From NCBI GenBank assembly GCA_023374025.1, contig SIJG01000103.1:465908-529907 (forward strand): a DNA stretch of 64,000 nucleotides, written 5' to 3'. The DNA is from Heterodera schachtii. Lineage: Eukaryota > Nematoda > Chromadorea > Rhabditida > Heteroderidae. Both the position numbers and the translations under genes were made by a program. The notes below the pieces were generated by a model. It saw only the letters and a program-made list of their open reading frames with translations. It did not search any database and had not been told where the DNA came from. Below, one piece after another: positions 33,430 through 41,848 of the stretch (positions within the stretch are counted from its first letter, which is position 1; the number at the start of each line of letters is the position of its first letter).

Positions 33430-33903
33430 TATAAACCGAAAATATTTTTAAATTATTTAACATTTTCTTGTAAATTGCTGATCAGTTGACGCCGGTGGAA
33501 ATGACTTTGGCCCATAAGTTGAAACTTCACGATGAATGGGATCAATTGGCTTTATCGAAATTCGTTGATTGGGTAAACTTAAAAAATTACAGCAATTAAC
33601 ACAACTCAATTAATTAATTGGCGTTTAATTCCTTACGCATGCTTCCATGGTGCATTGAGCGCCTCGGTGGATGTACAGCTGAACATTTTCGTGTCTCAGG
33701 CTTGATGATGGAATGGCGTTCATTGGTGGCAACATGTCCAACCCGAGCAGCCAAAATCCGGCAAATTCCCCCAAAAATGCACACTTTTTGGCAGATTATC
33801 CACAAACTCATTTTGAAGGTCGCGCTGATCAGCAAAAGAAGACGAATCTAAAAAAAAACCGGATCGAAAATTGACATCGATTCAACCCAACATTGATGCT
33901 TAA
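33430..33903 (-). pseudogene. 3' exons of family-C copy C2 (frameshifted)
   Basis: Minus-strand sequence 33,637-33,848 matches C1's third exon (SSSFADQRDLQNEFVDNLPKS) but has one extra base after LPKS, so it stops early. After that shift the old frame continues as ILAARVGHVATNERHS up to the MHHGSM donor. The last exon (33,480-33,585) is also broken by a TAA and an extra base. The retrotransposon lies immediately beyond, and the 288 bases 33,616-33,903 are repeated on its far side. Confidence 0.6.
33616..33903 (+). repeat. Left 288-bp direct repeat flanking the CR1-like element
   Basis: This segment is repeated at 37,707-37,993 with only one difference, a run of nine versus eight A. The paralogous locus at about 19,994-20,365 has it once, and continues to 'ttagtattgtta' just as the right copy does. 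It is therefore a duplication of host sequence made with, or after, the insertion. Confidence 0.9.
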
Positions 33904-33983
33904 GCATGGCCCCTGCGCAAGGATGACACGCAAATTCGTGAAGCGTTCCAAACTTTTTTTTGACTAGTGATAGTCCAATTAAG

Positions 33984-34712
33984 ATGCAAAATCTAAATTC
34001 AATTTCCCGCCGCAGACCCTCCGTCACTACCCCCCCAATTAACTCCAAAAAACAGCGAATTGTGCACCAATTGGACAATGCCGCCTCAGCAATTGAACAA
34101 TTCCACATGGAGCATCTTACCGATGCGCCTCCATGGGCGTCCGCAATGTTGGGACTGGTGAACCAAATGGTTGGAATGTGCCGCGAGCTGATCTCCATGG
34201 TACGCGAACAGGACGGAGGAAGCAACCCGAACAGTGTCTTCGACGAGGAACGACGACTGCACAGCGTCGTCATCGCGCAATTGCCGGAAAGCAACAGCCA
34301 AACGCCAACTCAACGTGCAACCGAAGACTTGGCGAATGTCAAAGAACTGATGGACCATTGTGACATCGAATGCCTGCCGACCCAAGTGTACAGAATGGGC
34401 AAAAAACAAGCCGACGGACGTCCAAGGTTGCTCAAAGTTGAACTCCCGACCAAATTCCATACCAATTTGTTTTTGCGCAACAAAAACAAAATCAAAAATT
34501 TTAACAAATTTTCCAAAGTTTTGTTGCGCCCCTCCCTATCTAAAAGTGATCTCATTGACCGTGCCCGACTCATTTCACTGTGTAAATCTCAACGTGAAAA
34601 TGACCCATCCTGTGATTATATTGTCTATGCGGGGCATGTGCTTGCCCGCGATGATATTCCCGCCTTTAAATCTGACCTCAATTTTAAATGTATTTGTCAT
34701 AACAAATCTTAA
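33984..34712 (+). CDS. CR1-like ORF1 protein (242 aa)
   Basis: First ATG of the long frame is at 33,984. The N-terminus is basic and Ser/Pro-rich (SISRRRPSVTTPPINSKKQR). A helical segment follows, and then from about residue 120 a region like the C-terminal domain of LINE ORF1 proteins (VYRMGKKQADGRPRLLKVEL, then LRNKNKIKNF, then a DRARLISLCKSQRE helix). Such proteins bind the element RNA and form the ribonucleoprotein. It ends at TAA 34,710-34,712, and ORF2 continues in the same frame. Confidence 0.8.
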   Translation: MQNLNSISRRRPSVTTPPINSKKQRIVHQLDNAASAIEQFHMEHLTDAPPWASAMLGLVNQMVGMCRELISMVREQDGGSNPNSVFDEERRLHSVVIAQLPESNSQTPTQRATEDLANVKELMDHCDIECLPTQVYRMGKKQADGRPRLLKVELPTKFHTNLFLRNKNKIKNFNKFSKVLLRPSLSKSDLIDRARLISLCKSQRENDPSCDYIVYAGHVLARDDIPAFKSDLNFKCICHNKS

Positions 34713-37625
34713 TGTGTTTTGGGTGACCACTCACGAGGCAATAACCTTAATTTAGCTCTTTTACAAACTAAATATAGAAAATTTGAACACCCCATAGAAA
34801 ATTCGAAAACTTTACTAAATAAAAAACAAAATTTTTTATACTCAACATTTATCAATATGCGATCCCTAAATAATAAGCTTAATGAATTTACTGCGATTAT
34901 AGCCCTAAAAGATTTTGAATTAGTTTTTGTAACTGAAACGTGGGCAAAAGAAAAAATACCTTTCCAACCATTTATTACTAACAATTACAAAATATATGAA
35001 GCTAGCAGAAGCGGAAAAAATGGTGGTGGAGTAATGATTTTGACAAAAACGAGCGTAAATTCTTTTTCTGTTTTGTCCTGCTCTAAATTCAATTGCGAAA
35101 TACAAATTATTCAGATAAATGGAGCAAAAAAATTAAGAATAGCATTACTTTACAGACCACCGAACACTTCTGCTAATTTCACAAAAAAGATTCTGAACCT
35201 CATTGGTAACTATTTTGAAGAAAATTTTATATTAATGGGAGACTTTAACCTAAATGCAAAGGACATAACTTGGACCAGTGGAACGCCTTATGCTAAGTCG
35301 GAAAAAGGAAATATTTTTTGTGAATTTTTTAATAAGTATGGCTTATTCCTTATGACTAATGGACCCACTCGTGGTAGTGCTTGGCTTGATCTGATTCTCT
35401 CCTCTAAACCTGATTTTGTTAATAATGTTTTAATTGAGGATATTTTTAGTTCTGATCATCTTTCCACTAATTTTTCATTATCATTTCCTCAGAATAAGAG
35501 TAAGGCAAATACATTTACAGTACGCAATTATAATTCTACAAAACTTAATCTACTAAATTTAAACTTATCTTCAATTTTACCCTACAAATTACTACAAAAA
35601 TTTACCATTGAAGATAAGTTTAATCATTTTTACCTTCTTTTTAGAGAATATGTAGAATTATACTTGCCTAAAATCACTGTCGGTCAAAAATCCAGAAAGC
35701 CTAACTACCCATTGAGTCTTAAACTGTCAATTAAGGAAAAAGCCAGACTTTATAAACTACAAAAAATAAACCGTGATAAATATAGGCATTTGTATGATAG
35801 CATTTCATTACATATAAAAATTCAAATAAATAACTTTGTTACTAAAAATGAAAATAATTTTCTGAATAAAGGAAAAAATGCTATCTACAAATATATAAAT
35901 AAATTTACAAAAAATTTTGAACAAATCCACTCCCTTAGTTACGAGAACCAAATTATTTTTGATGATTATTTAAAAGCACAAACTTTTGCAAAAATTTTCC
36001 AAGAATCCTTTTCAAATTCAGATGTTCCACAAATTAGCAGTTGTCCTTCCAATCCCAATGGACCATCTATTTCTGATGTTGAATTTAATGCCGATGAAAT
36101 TTCTAAGATTTTAAAAAATCTACCGAATCGAGAATCCACATCCCCCGATGAAATTTCCTTTAAAATCTTACGTAATTGCCACCTTACTCTTTCTCCTGTA
36201 ATTTCCGAACTTTTCAGAATATCAATGGACACAGGCAAAATTCCTGAAATTTGGAAAAATTCTATTGTTATTCCTCTCTTTAAAAAAGGTGACCGAAATG
36301 ATCCACATAATTACAGACCCATTTCTCTTACTTGCTGTCTATGTAGAGTTATGGAAAAAATAATTGCAAAAAGCATTTATAACTTCCTTCATCTGAATAA
36401 TTTAATATCCGAACATCAGTTCGGTTTTGTTAAACACCGATCTACTAATACTCAACTAATTACAGTATTAGAAGATTGGTACGACAGCATATACGGTAAG
36501 AAAAATATTGACTGTATCTATGTGGACTTTCGGAAAGCTTTTGATTCCCTTCCTATTAATATTTTAATAAATAAACTTCATAACATTGGCATTAAGGGAA
36601 AACTGCTAAGTTGGTTATCTGAATTTTTAAAGGATAGATTTTACAGAGTTAAAATTAACAACAAATTTTCTAATTTATATCCGATTCAGTCTGGTGTTCC
36701 ACAGGGTTCTGTTCTTGGCCCTCTGTTATTTTTAATATACATTAATGACCTCCCGCAGGTAATCCCTCCGGGAGTTAGCATCAAGCTTTTTGCGGATGAT
36801 GTCAAAATTTATGTTTCTTACAAAACTCGTGATGAAAGAAGCAAATTAAATGTTGCTTTAGACAATATTGGAAAATGGGCTAATGCATTTGGTTTAAACA
36901 TCTCCCAAAATAAAACATTTATATTATTTCTCGGCAAAAATAATTCAAAACAACAATATAAATTATTCAACAATATTATTAATGAGGTTGAATCTATTAG
37001 TGATTTAGGCATTTTAATTGATAATAAATTAAGATTTTCAAATCATTATACTAAAATTATTAAAGCTGCTTATTTAAGGATTCGCAATATTGCCAAAATT
37101 TTAAAAACCCGCTCTATACGTATTTGGACCAAAGTATTCAAGACATACATTCGTCCTCTTTTAGAATATGCGCCCGAAATTTGGAATCCGACATACAAAA
37201 AAGATATAAATAAATTGGAAAGATGCCAAAAATATTTTACAAAAATTGCTTTATTTAAATGTAGGCTTCCGTATATACCTTACGAACAAAGACTTGATTT
37301 ATTCAAACTTCAAACTTTAGAAGAAAGGAGAAAAATAATTGATTTAGTTCAGGCATTCAAAATCATCAATGGTCTCACTCATCTTAAAAAAGACATATTT
37401 CCCCAATTTTCTGGTCACATCCCTTACAATCTTAGACGTAAAGTTGTGTTAAAACCACAATCCAGTAAAACTTCAAATTCTTTTATCAACAGAACGGCCT
37501 TAATATGGTCTAAACTCAACAAAGATATAACAGATGCTCCATCTGTTGACAGTTTCAAAAAACGAATAAATAAATGGATTGAGTTAAACAAAAATTTGGT
37601 CTGTAAAAGAGCTCCTTGGACTTGA
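34713..37625 (+). CDS. CR1-like ORF2 endonuclease-reverse transcriptase (about 970 aa)
   Basis: The frame is open from the ORF1 stop. The first ATG is only at 34,857, inside the conserved start of the endonuclease (FINMRSLNNKLNEF). The apurinic-type endonuclease shows ETWAKE, YRPPNTS, LMGDFNLNAKD and SDHLSTNF. Reverse transcriptase motifs are FKKGDRNDPHNYRPISLTC, YVDFRKAFDSLP, SGVPQGSVLGPLLF and the catalytic FADDVKIY. The C-terminal part (YEQRLDLFKLQTLEERRKI and on to a FKKRINKW end) is typical of CR1-clade elements. It nicks target DNA and copies the element RNA there. All catalytic residues visible to me are present. Confidence 0.92.
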   Translation, partial: CVLGDHSRGNNLNLALLQTKYRKFEHPIENSKTLLNKKQNFLYSTFINMRSLNNKLNEFTAIIALKDFELVFVTETWAKEKIPFQPFITNNYKIYEASRSGKNGGGVMILTKTSVNSFSVLSCSKFNCEIQIIQINGAKKLRIALLYRPPNTSANFTKKILNLIGNYFEENFILMGDFNLNAKDITWTSGTPYAKSEKGNIFCEFFNKYGLFLMTNGPTRGSAWLDLILSSKPDFVNNVLIEDIFSSDHLSTNFSLSFPQNKSKANTFTVRNYNSTKLNLLNLNLSSILPYKLLQKFTIEDKFNHFYLLFREYVELYLPKITVGQKSRKPNYPLSLKLSIKEKARLYKLQKINRDKYRHLYDSISLHIKIQINNFVTKNENNFLNKGKNAIYKYINKFTKNFEQIHSLSYENQIIFDDYLKAQTFAKIFQESFSNSDVPQISSCPSNPNGPSISDVEFNADEISKILKNLPNRESTSPDEISFKILRNCHLTLSPVISELFRISMDTGKIPEIWKNSIVIPLFKKGDRNDPHNYRPISLTCCLCRVMEKIIAKSIYNFLHLNNLISEHQFGFVKHRSTNTQLITVLEDWYDSIYGKKNIDCIYVDFRKAFDSLPINILINKLHNIGIKGKLLSWLSEFLKDRFYRVKINNKFSNLYPIQSGVPQGSVLGPLLFLIYINDLPQVIPPGVSIKLFADDVKIYVSYKTRDERSKLNVALDNIGKWANAFGLNISQNKTFILFLGKNNSKQQYKLFNNIINEVESISDLGILIDNKLRFSNHYTKIIKAAYLRIRNIAKILKTRSIRIWTKVFKTYIRPLLEYAPEIWNPTYKKDINKLERCQKYFTKIALFKCRLPYIPYEQRLDLFKLQTLEERRKIIDLVQAFKIINGLTHLKKDIFPQFSGHIPYNLRRKVVLKPQSSKTSNSFINRTALIWSKLNKDITDAPSVDSFKKRINKWIELNKNLVCKRAPWT

Positions 37626-37706
37626 TATTACTTTACTAAAATCTAACGTGTAAGTGGTCACCCCTTCGTTGGATATTTTTATTTCTTCTGAATAAATAAA
37701 TAAATA

Positions 37707-37993
37707 AATTGGCGTTTAATTCCTTACGCATGCTTCCATGGTGCATTGAGCGCCTCGGTGGATGTACAGCTGAACATTTTCGTGTCTCAGGCTTGATGAT
37801 GGAATGGCGTTCATTGGTGGCAACATGTCCAACCCGAGCAGCCAAAATCCGGCAAATTCCCCCAAAAATGCACACTTTTTGGCAGATTATCCACAAACTC
37901 ATTTTGAAGGTCGCGCTGATCAGCAAAAGAAGACGAATCTAAAAAAAACCGGATCGAAAATTGACATCGATTCAACCCAACATTGATGCTTAA
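37707..37993 (+). repeat. Right 287-bp direct repeat flanking the CR1-like element
   Basis: Second copy of the flanking repeat (see 33,616-33,903). It carries the same C2 exon piece. Its outer edge continues into 'ttagtattgttaaaaga', which matches the sequence downstream of the paralogous single copy near 20,365. Confidence 0.9.
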
Positions 37994-38931
37994 TTAGTAT
38001 TGTTAAAAGACATTATTAATTACTAATTATTTTATTAATGACGTTATTATATCAATTAAATTAATTAATAATATTAATTTATTATTATTTTGTAAAAGGT
38101 CGTTTTTTCCCCAAAAAACTTTTCATATCTCATTTTTCGCACCGTGAATGGTTATTTTTATTAAATTCTGAACCATATTGAGTAGAATAGAATACAAAAA
38201 ATTGAAAATTTCGAAATCATGTTTCCCACTCCTTTCTCCCAGAAGTATTATTTTGTAAAAAGTCGTTTTTTCCCAAAAAACTTTTCATACCTCTTTTTTC
38301 ACACCGTGATTATTCCTTCATAGGACCAAGATTATTCGAAAATATCAAAAAAAAATTATCTAATAAATTTAAAACATTGTTATTGACAAATGGATATTTA
38401 TAGAGAAGTTCCTATGCAATTATAATTGATTTTTTTATGCATTAGTTTGCTTTGTACAGCAAATTTCAATAAAAAATCCAATTCCAGGCCACAATTGTTT
38501 TGTCCAAATGTGGAAAAGAAAGCTTTATACAAAAGAATTTACAAAAAAACAGTAAAAGTTTAAATCCCATGAACATGAAATTACAAAAGTGATATAATAC
38601 CATGATCATCAAAAAAAAATACCAAAAATGTTCTGCTGGGCAACAGGAATTTTCCAAAGATTTGTCCCAAAAGATTTCATTTTTTATTCCCAATCTTTTT
38701 TTCCATTTTTAATCCAATGTTTCAGTTAATGTAATTAAATTTCAGTGGTTTGGGCTCAGACTCCGTGGTTTTTTCATACTGCCCGGAGCAGCTTCACTTA
38801 ACATATACAAAATATTAAAGTCCCAAAAATAGGAAAAAATGAACTATCCCAACAAAAAGAGCTAAACTGAGGATAAAGCCAAAGGATGAAAAACACTAAT
38901 AACCCAAGAAAAGAATAAAATCTCAATGGCA
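37994..38931. other. Gene-free spacer with a local repeat
   Basis: 'gtaaaaggtcgttttttccc(c)aaaaaacttttcata' occurs at 38,092 and again at 38,256, a 164-bp tandem duplication. Otherwise AT-rich, with no supported gene. Confidence 0.5.
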
Positions 38932-39720
38932 TCAGATCCATCGCGAGAAATGTAAAGCGATTTTTTTGTTGACTTCTTCAACATTAGCCAAATGCTCTTT
39001 CATTTTTTTGAGTTCTTCCCAAATAAATTTCGCCAATTTTTCTGCTTTTTTTTTGTTCATTTTGATTTCATTTCTCCATTTTGCATTTTCATAGTGCACT
39101 CTTTCTAATTCTATGTTAATTTGGCTTTCCCGTTCACATAGTTTTACTAATTCTTTCACAAGTCTTACTAACATTTTCACCATAATTTTCAAATATTCCA
39201 TTGCTTTCGCTAATTTTTCCTCGTTCTTTTTGGTCTCAACTTCCCTCTTATACGCCTCCATCTCTTCCTCCAATTTGTCCATAAATCCGTTTTTTACAAT
39301 TTGATCAATTTCATTTTTCCATTTTTCAATTTCATTTTCCACTTTTTCCTTTTCTCCTTCAATTCCTTCCAATTCTTCTATGTTAATAATGAATTGCGCT
39401 TGTTTTTTTTTGCCTTTTCTGTGTTCGTTTTGGTTTCCTTTTTCAATTTTTCGATTTCATTTTCCGCTTTTTTCTTCTCCCCCTCAATTCCTTCTAACTC
39501 TATGTTAATTTGGCTTTCCCGTTTATTTAGCTTTGCTAATTCGTTATCCAAACTTTCCAAATTTTCAATTACTTTCGTTAATTCTTTCTGGTCCTTGAAT
39601 ATATCCTTTTTGTCCATAATTTCGTTTTTTACAATTTTATCTATTTCATTTAGCAATTTTTCGATTTCATTTTCCACTTTTTCCTTTTCTCCTTCAATTC
39701 CTTCCTGCTCTCTGATGCTT
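38932..39720 (-). pseudogene. Coiled-coil protein gene fragment, two ORFs separated by a frameshift
   Basis: On the minus strand, LDSTSIREQEGIEGEKEKV begins an open stretch at 39,720 that ends near 39,378. A second frame from about 39,372 to 38,932 continues with EGIEGEKEKVENEIEKWKNE. The phrase IEGE(K)KKxENEIEK recurs three times and RESQINIELE twice, so the protein is built of repeated heptad-rich modules of very high Lys/Glu content. A break in the homopolymer-rich stretch near 39,375-39,410 separates the parts. No start or splice structure is resolved. A long coiled coil is all that can be said. Confidence 0.5.
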
Positions 39721-39744
39721 GTACTATCAAGAAGTGAAGTGAAT

Positions 39745-40521
39745 AAAAATGTTAAAATTTTTAATTGCTTTTTAAATATGCGAAAAAGTTTAGGCTTAAA
39801 TTTTAAAAAGTTTCATTGAACCTAGCGCACTCTAAAATCAATATGATCTCACCAAATTTTACAGGCATACTTCTCTGTAAGAGAACTAACTTAACCTGAA
39901 AAAATCAGTTCCATAATTGGTTTTTCAAAATTTTTAGAAATTCTGAGTTTTTCATTAATTATTTTTTTTTTTTTGCAAAATTAATTCATAAGTATTTTTA
40001 CAGAAAGGGCTCTAAAACGCACCAAATTTTATTTACATTTCAATTTAGGCACTCTGATGCTTTTTCTATCAAAAAGGGCGATGAATAAAAATTCTAAAAA
40101 TTTTTAATTCCTTTTTAATTACAACAAAATGTTTAAGCTTAACTTTTCAGTGAAAATTCAATCACTCATAATTTTTCGAATAGTGATCAGAAATGCACCA
40201 GATTTTGCAGGGTAACAGCTGAGAAAAGGATGTATATTAGGTTTTAATTTCTTTTTACTACGTGTCCTTGAAAATTTTTGGATTTTTAAATTTTTGGGGG
40301 TTCATTAGGCGGGGGGGGGGGGGGGGGGCGGGGGCCGAAGGCCCCCCACGAGTCCGCGAAGCGGCGAGTGAGTACCCTCGGCGCAGGAAAATTGTTAAGG
40401 AGAAGGGTTAATAAAAATGTTAAAATTTTTAATTGCTTTTTAAATATGCGAAAAAGTTTAGGCTTAAATTTTAAAAAGTTTCATTGAACCTAGCGCACTC
40501 TAAAATCAATATGATCTCACC
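39745..40521. repeat. Duplicated 111-bp block with a GC-rich insert and an assembly join
   Basis: The 111 bases starting 'taaaaatgttaaaattttta' at 39,746 recur apparently unchanged at 40,412-40,521, the second copy ending at a single N (40,522). Between them are phrases of the dispersed repeat seen at 15.7-16.2 kb and, at 40,300-40,375, a G18 run and a GC-rich stretch (GGGGGCCGAAGGCCCCCC, then ACGAGTCCGCGAAGCGGCGA) quite unlike its surroundings. A misjoin or a contaminating fragment is possible. Confidence 0.6.
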
Positions 40522-40522
40522 N
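40522..40522. other. Single-base gap
   Basis: One N at the junction between the duplicated block and the retroelement fragment. It probably marks a contig join or an unresolved base. Confidence 0.95.
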
Positions 40523-40529
40523 TCAGCAA

Positions 40530-41340
40530 AATGGGTGACAACAAAAAGTGATGAAAGACTAAAAGGATTTCATGTATATCAGAAATGATCTCATGTTGGA
40601 AATTTGCACGCGAATCAACCAGGGATGGTATGGTCCTAATAAAGGCGTTGAAACGATAGAAGATGTGATGGCCAGGCATCAACAAATGGTATTAGCGGAA
40701 AGGCCGTGGCAAAGAATACACATCGACTGTTGTGGACCATTTTGAGCTTAATGTAGTTAAACAACATGGGTGCCAAAAGCTAATGGCTGCAAAGGTCTGA
40801 TTTCAAAAAACGACCGCATTTGCAACAATTAAAGCACTCAGAATTTTTGCCATGCACAGATTTCTTGAGCAAATTGTCTCCAATAATGGACACCAATTTA
40901 GCTCATATGGTTCCAGTAATTCTTAACGCAGATTTGTCTATAAGTTGATCGCCCCTTACAACCAAAAATCAAACAGAGCTGCTGAAAGATTTGTGCAAAC
41001 TCTCATGCAATGCATCAAAAAAGCTTCATAAGAAAGGGATGAAGCAAGAAATTGCCTTAGACCAATTTCTCCTTAACTATTGTGTCGCGCCGCACCCTGC
41101 AACGGAATTGTCGCCGTCGGAATTCTCTTCGTTGCAGGCATCAATCTCGATAGATTTAGTACCACCAACAGCGACGAATGAACAACAGGGGTCAAAATGC
41201 CAAAAAGTGTCATCTAAGGAACCAATGAAGATGAATTTCGTCCGTGTAACCAATTTAGTAAAAAATTTTAGGCGAAACAAAAAGAGATTACGAGAAAAAT
41301 TATCGTGACGGACCAAACCATGCAACTCGTTCGGACTACG
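40530..41340 (+). pseudogene. Gypsy-like LTR retrotransposon integrase fragment
   Basis: Several frames together show an integrase core. Near 40,690 is ERPWQRIHIDCCGPF, containing the first catalytic Asp. Near 40,970 is an NRAAERFVQTLMQ segment with the catalytic Glu, followed by IALDQFLLNYCVAPHPATEL and SPSEF. The pieces lie in different frames and contain stops, so the copy is dead. No LTR or reverse transcriptase is visible on either side. This is the remnant of the 3' end of a pol gene. Confidence 0.75.
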
Positions 41341-41513
41341 AGAAGAATTTAGAAAAGGCACTTAGACCAGTTGAAAGAAAAGGACTGAAAGGCTTCGGGA
41401 AATTCAGGTTTGGACAGCCTTGATAATTCTGATTAAAAATGAATTGCCGAACGAAAATGGACGGACGATACTGAAAGATCCATTTTGAATTGTAAATTAT
41501 ATTGATGTTGAAA

Positions 41514-41760
41514 GGTGTACCGACATTTGCGCCGCAGACACTTGCGCCGCGACATTTGCGCCTTGACAAATAGATATTTGCCACCGCGACACTTGCGCCG
41601 CCCTACAAAAAATTTTTTTAAATTGCTTTTTTGTTATTGCACAGTAATTTGAGTAAATTCGGTGAAAATTGGTAAAAATATTAAATATTTTTGACTGAGC
41701 GGCGCAAATGTCCATTTTTGCTTGGCTGCGCAAGTATCGAGGCGCAAATGTCGCAACACG
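41514..41760. mobile_element. 247-bp hAT-like miniature element with a perfect 8-bp target duplication
   Basis: TGTTGAAA flanks both sides (41,506-41,513 and 41,761-41,768). The ends GGTGTACCGACATTTGCGCC and GGCGCAAATGTCGCAACACG form an inverted repeat matching at 17 of 20 positions. Inside, 'gacatttgcgccgc' and 'gacacttgcgccgc' recur in both orientations. It shares with the 31,249 element the 8-bp duplication and an interior built from its own terminal motif, but not the sequence. Confidence 0.8.
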
Positions 41761-41848
41761 TGTTGAAAAAGGAAACTTAATAAAAACTCAAAGTTTTGAA
41801 AAATTTAAATTTATCACAACAAAAAAATACAACACTGGAATGATTTCT

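Larger units (their letters stand above)
33904..37706 (+). mobile_element. CR1-like non-LTR retrotransposon, nearly intact
   Basis: About 3.8 kb with two long open frames and a 3' end of (TAAA)n repeats (ATAAATAAATAAATAAA), as in CR1-type elements. It lies between the two 288-bp direct repeats. Both frames are free of internal stops apart from the TAA between them, and the flanking repeats are almost identical, so the insertion is young. The 5' half of ORF1 is noticeably richer in G and C than ORF2. Confidence 0.9.

Noticed and set aside
33848..34573. Several 76-148 codon frames antisense to or overlapping the retrotransposon ORF1
   Set aside because: Shadow frames of ORF1, explained by its higher GC content and lack of stops.
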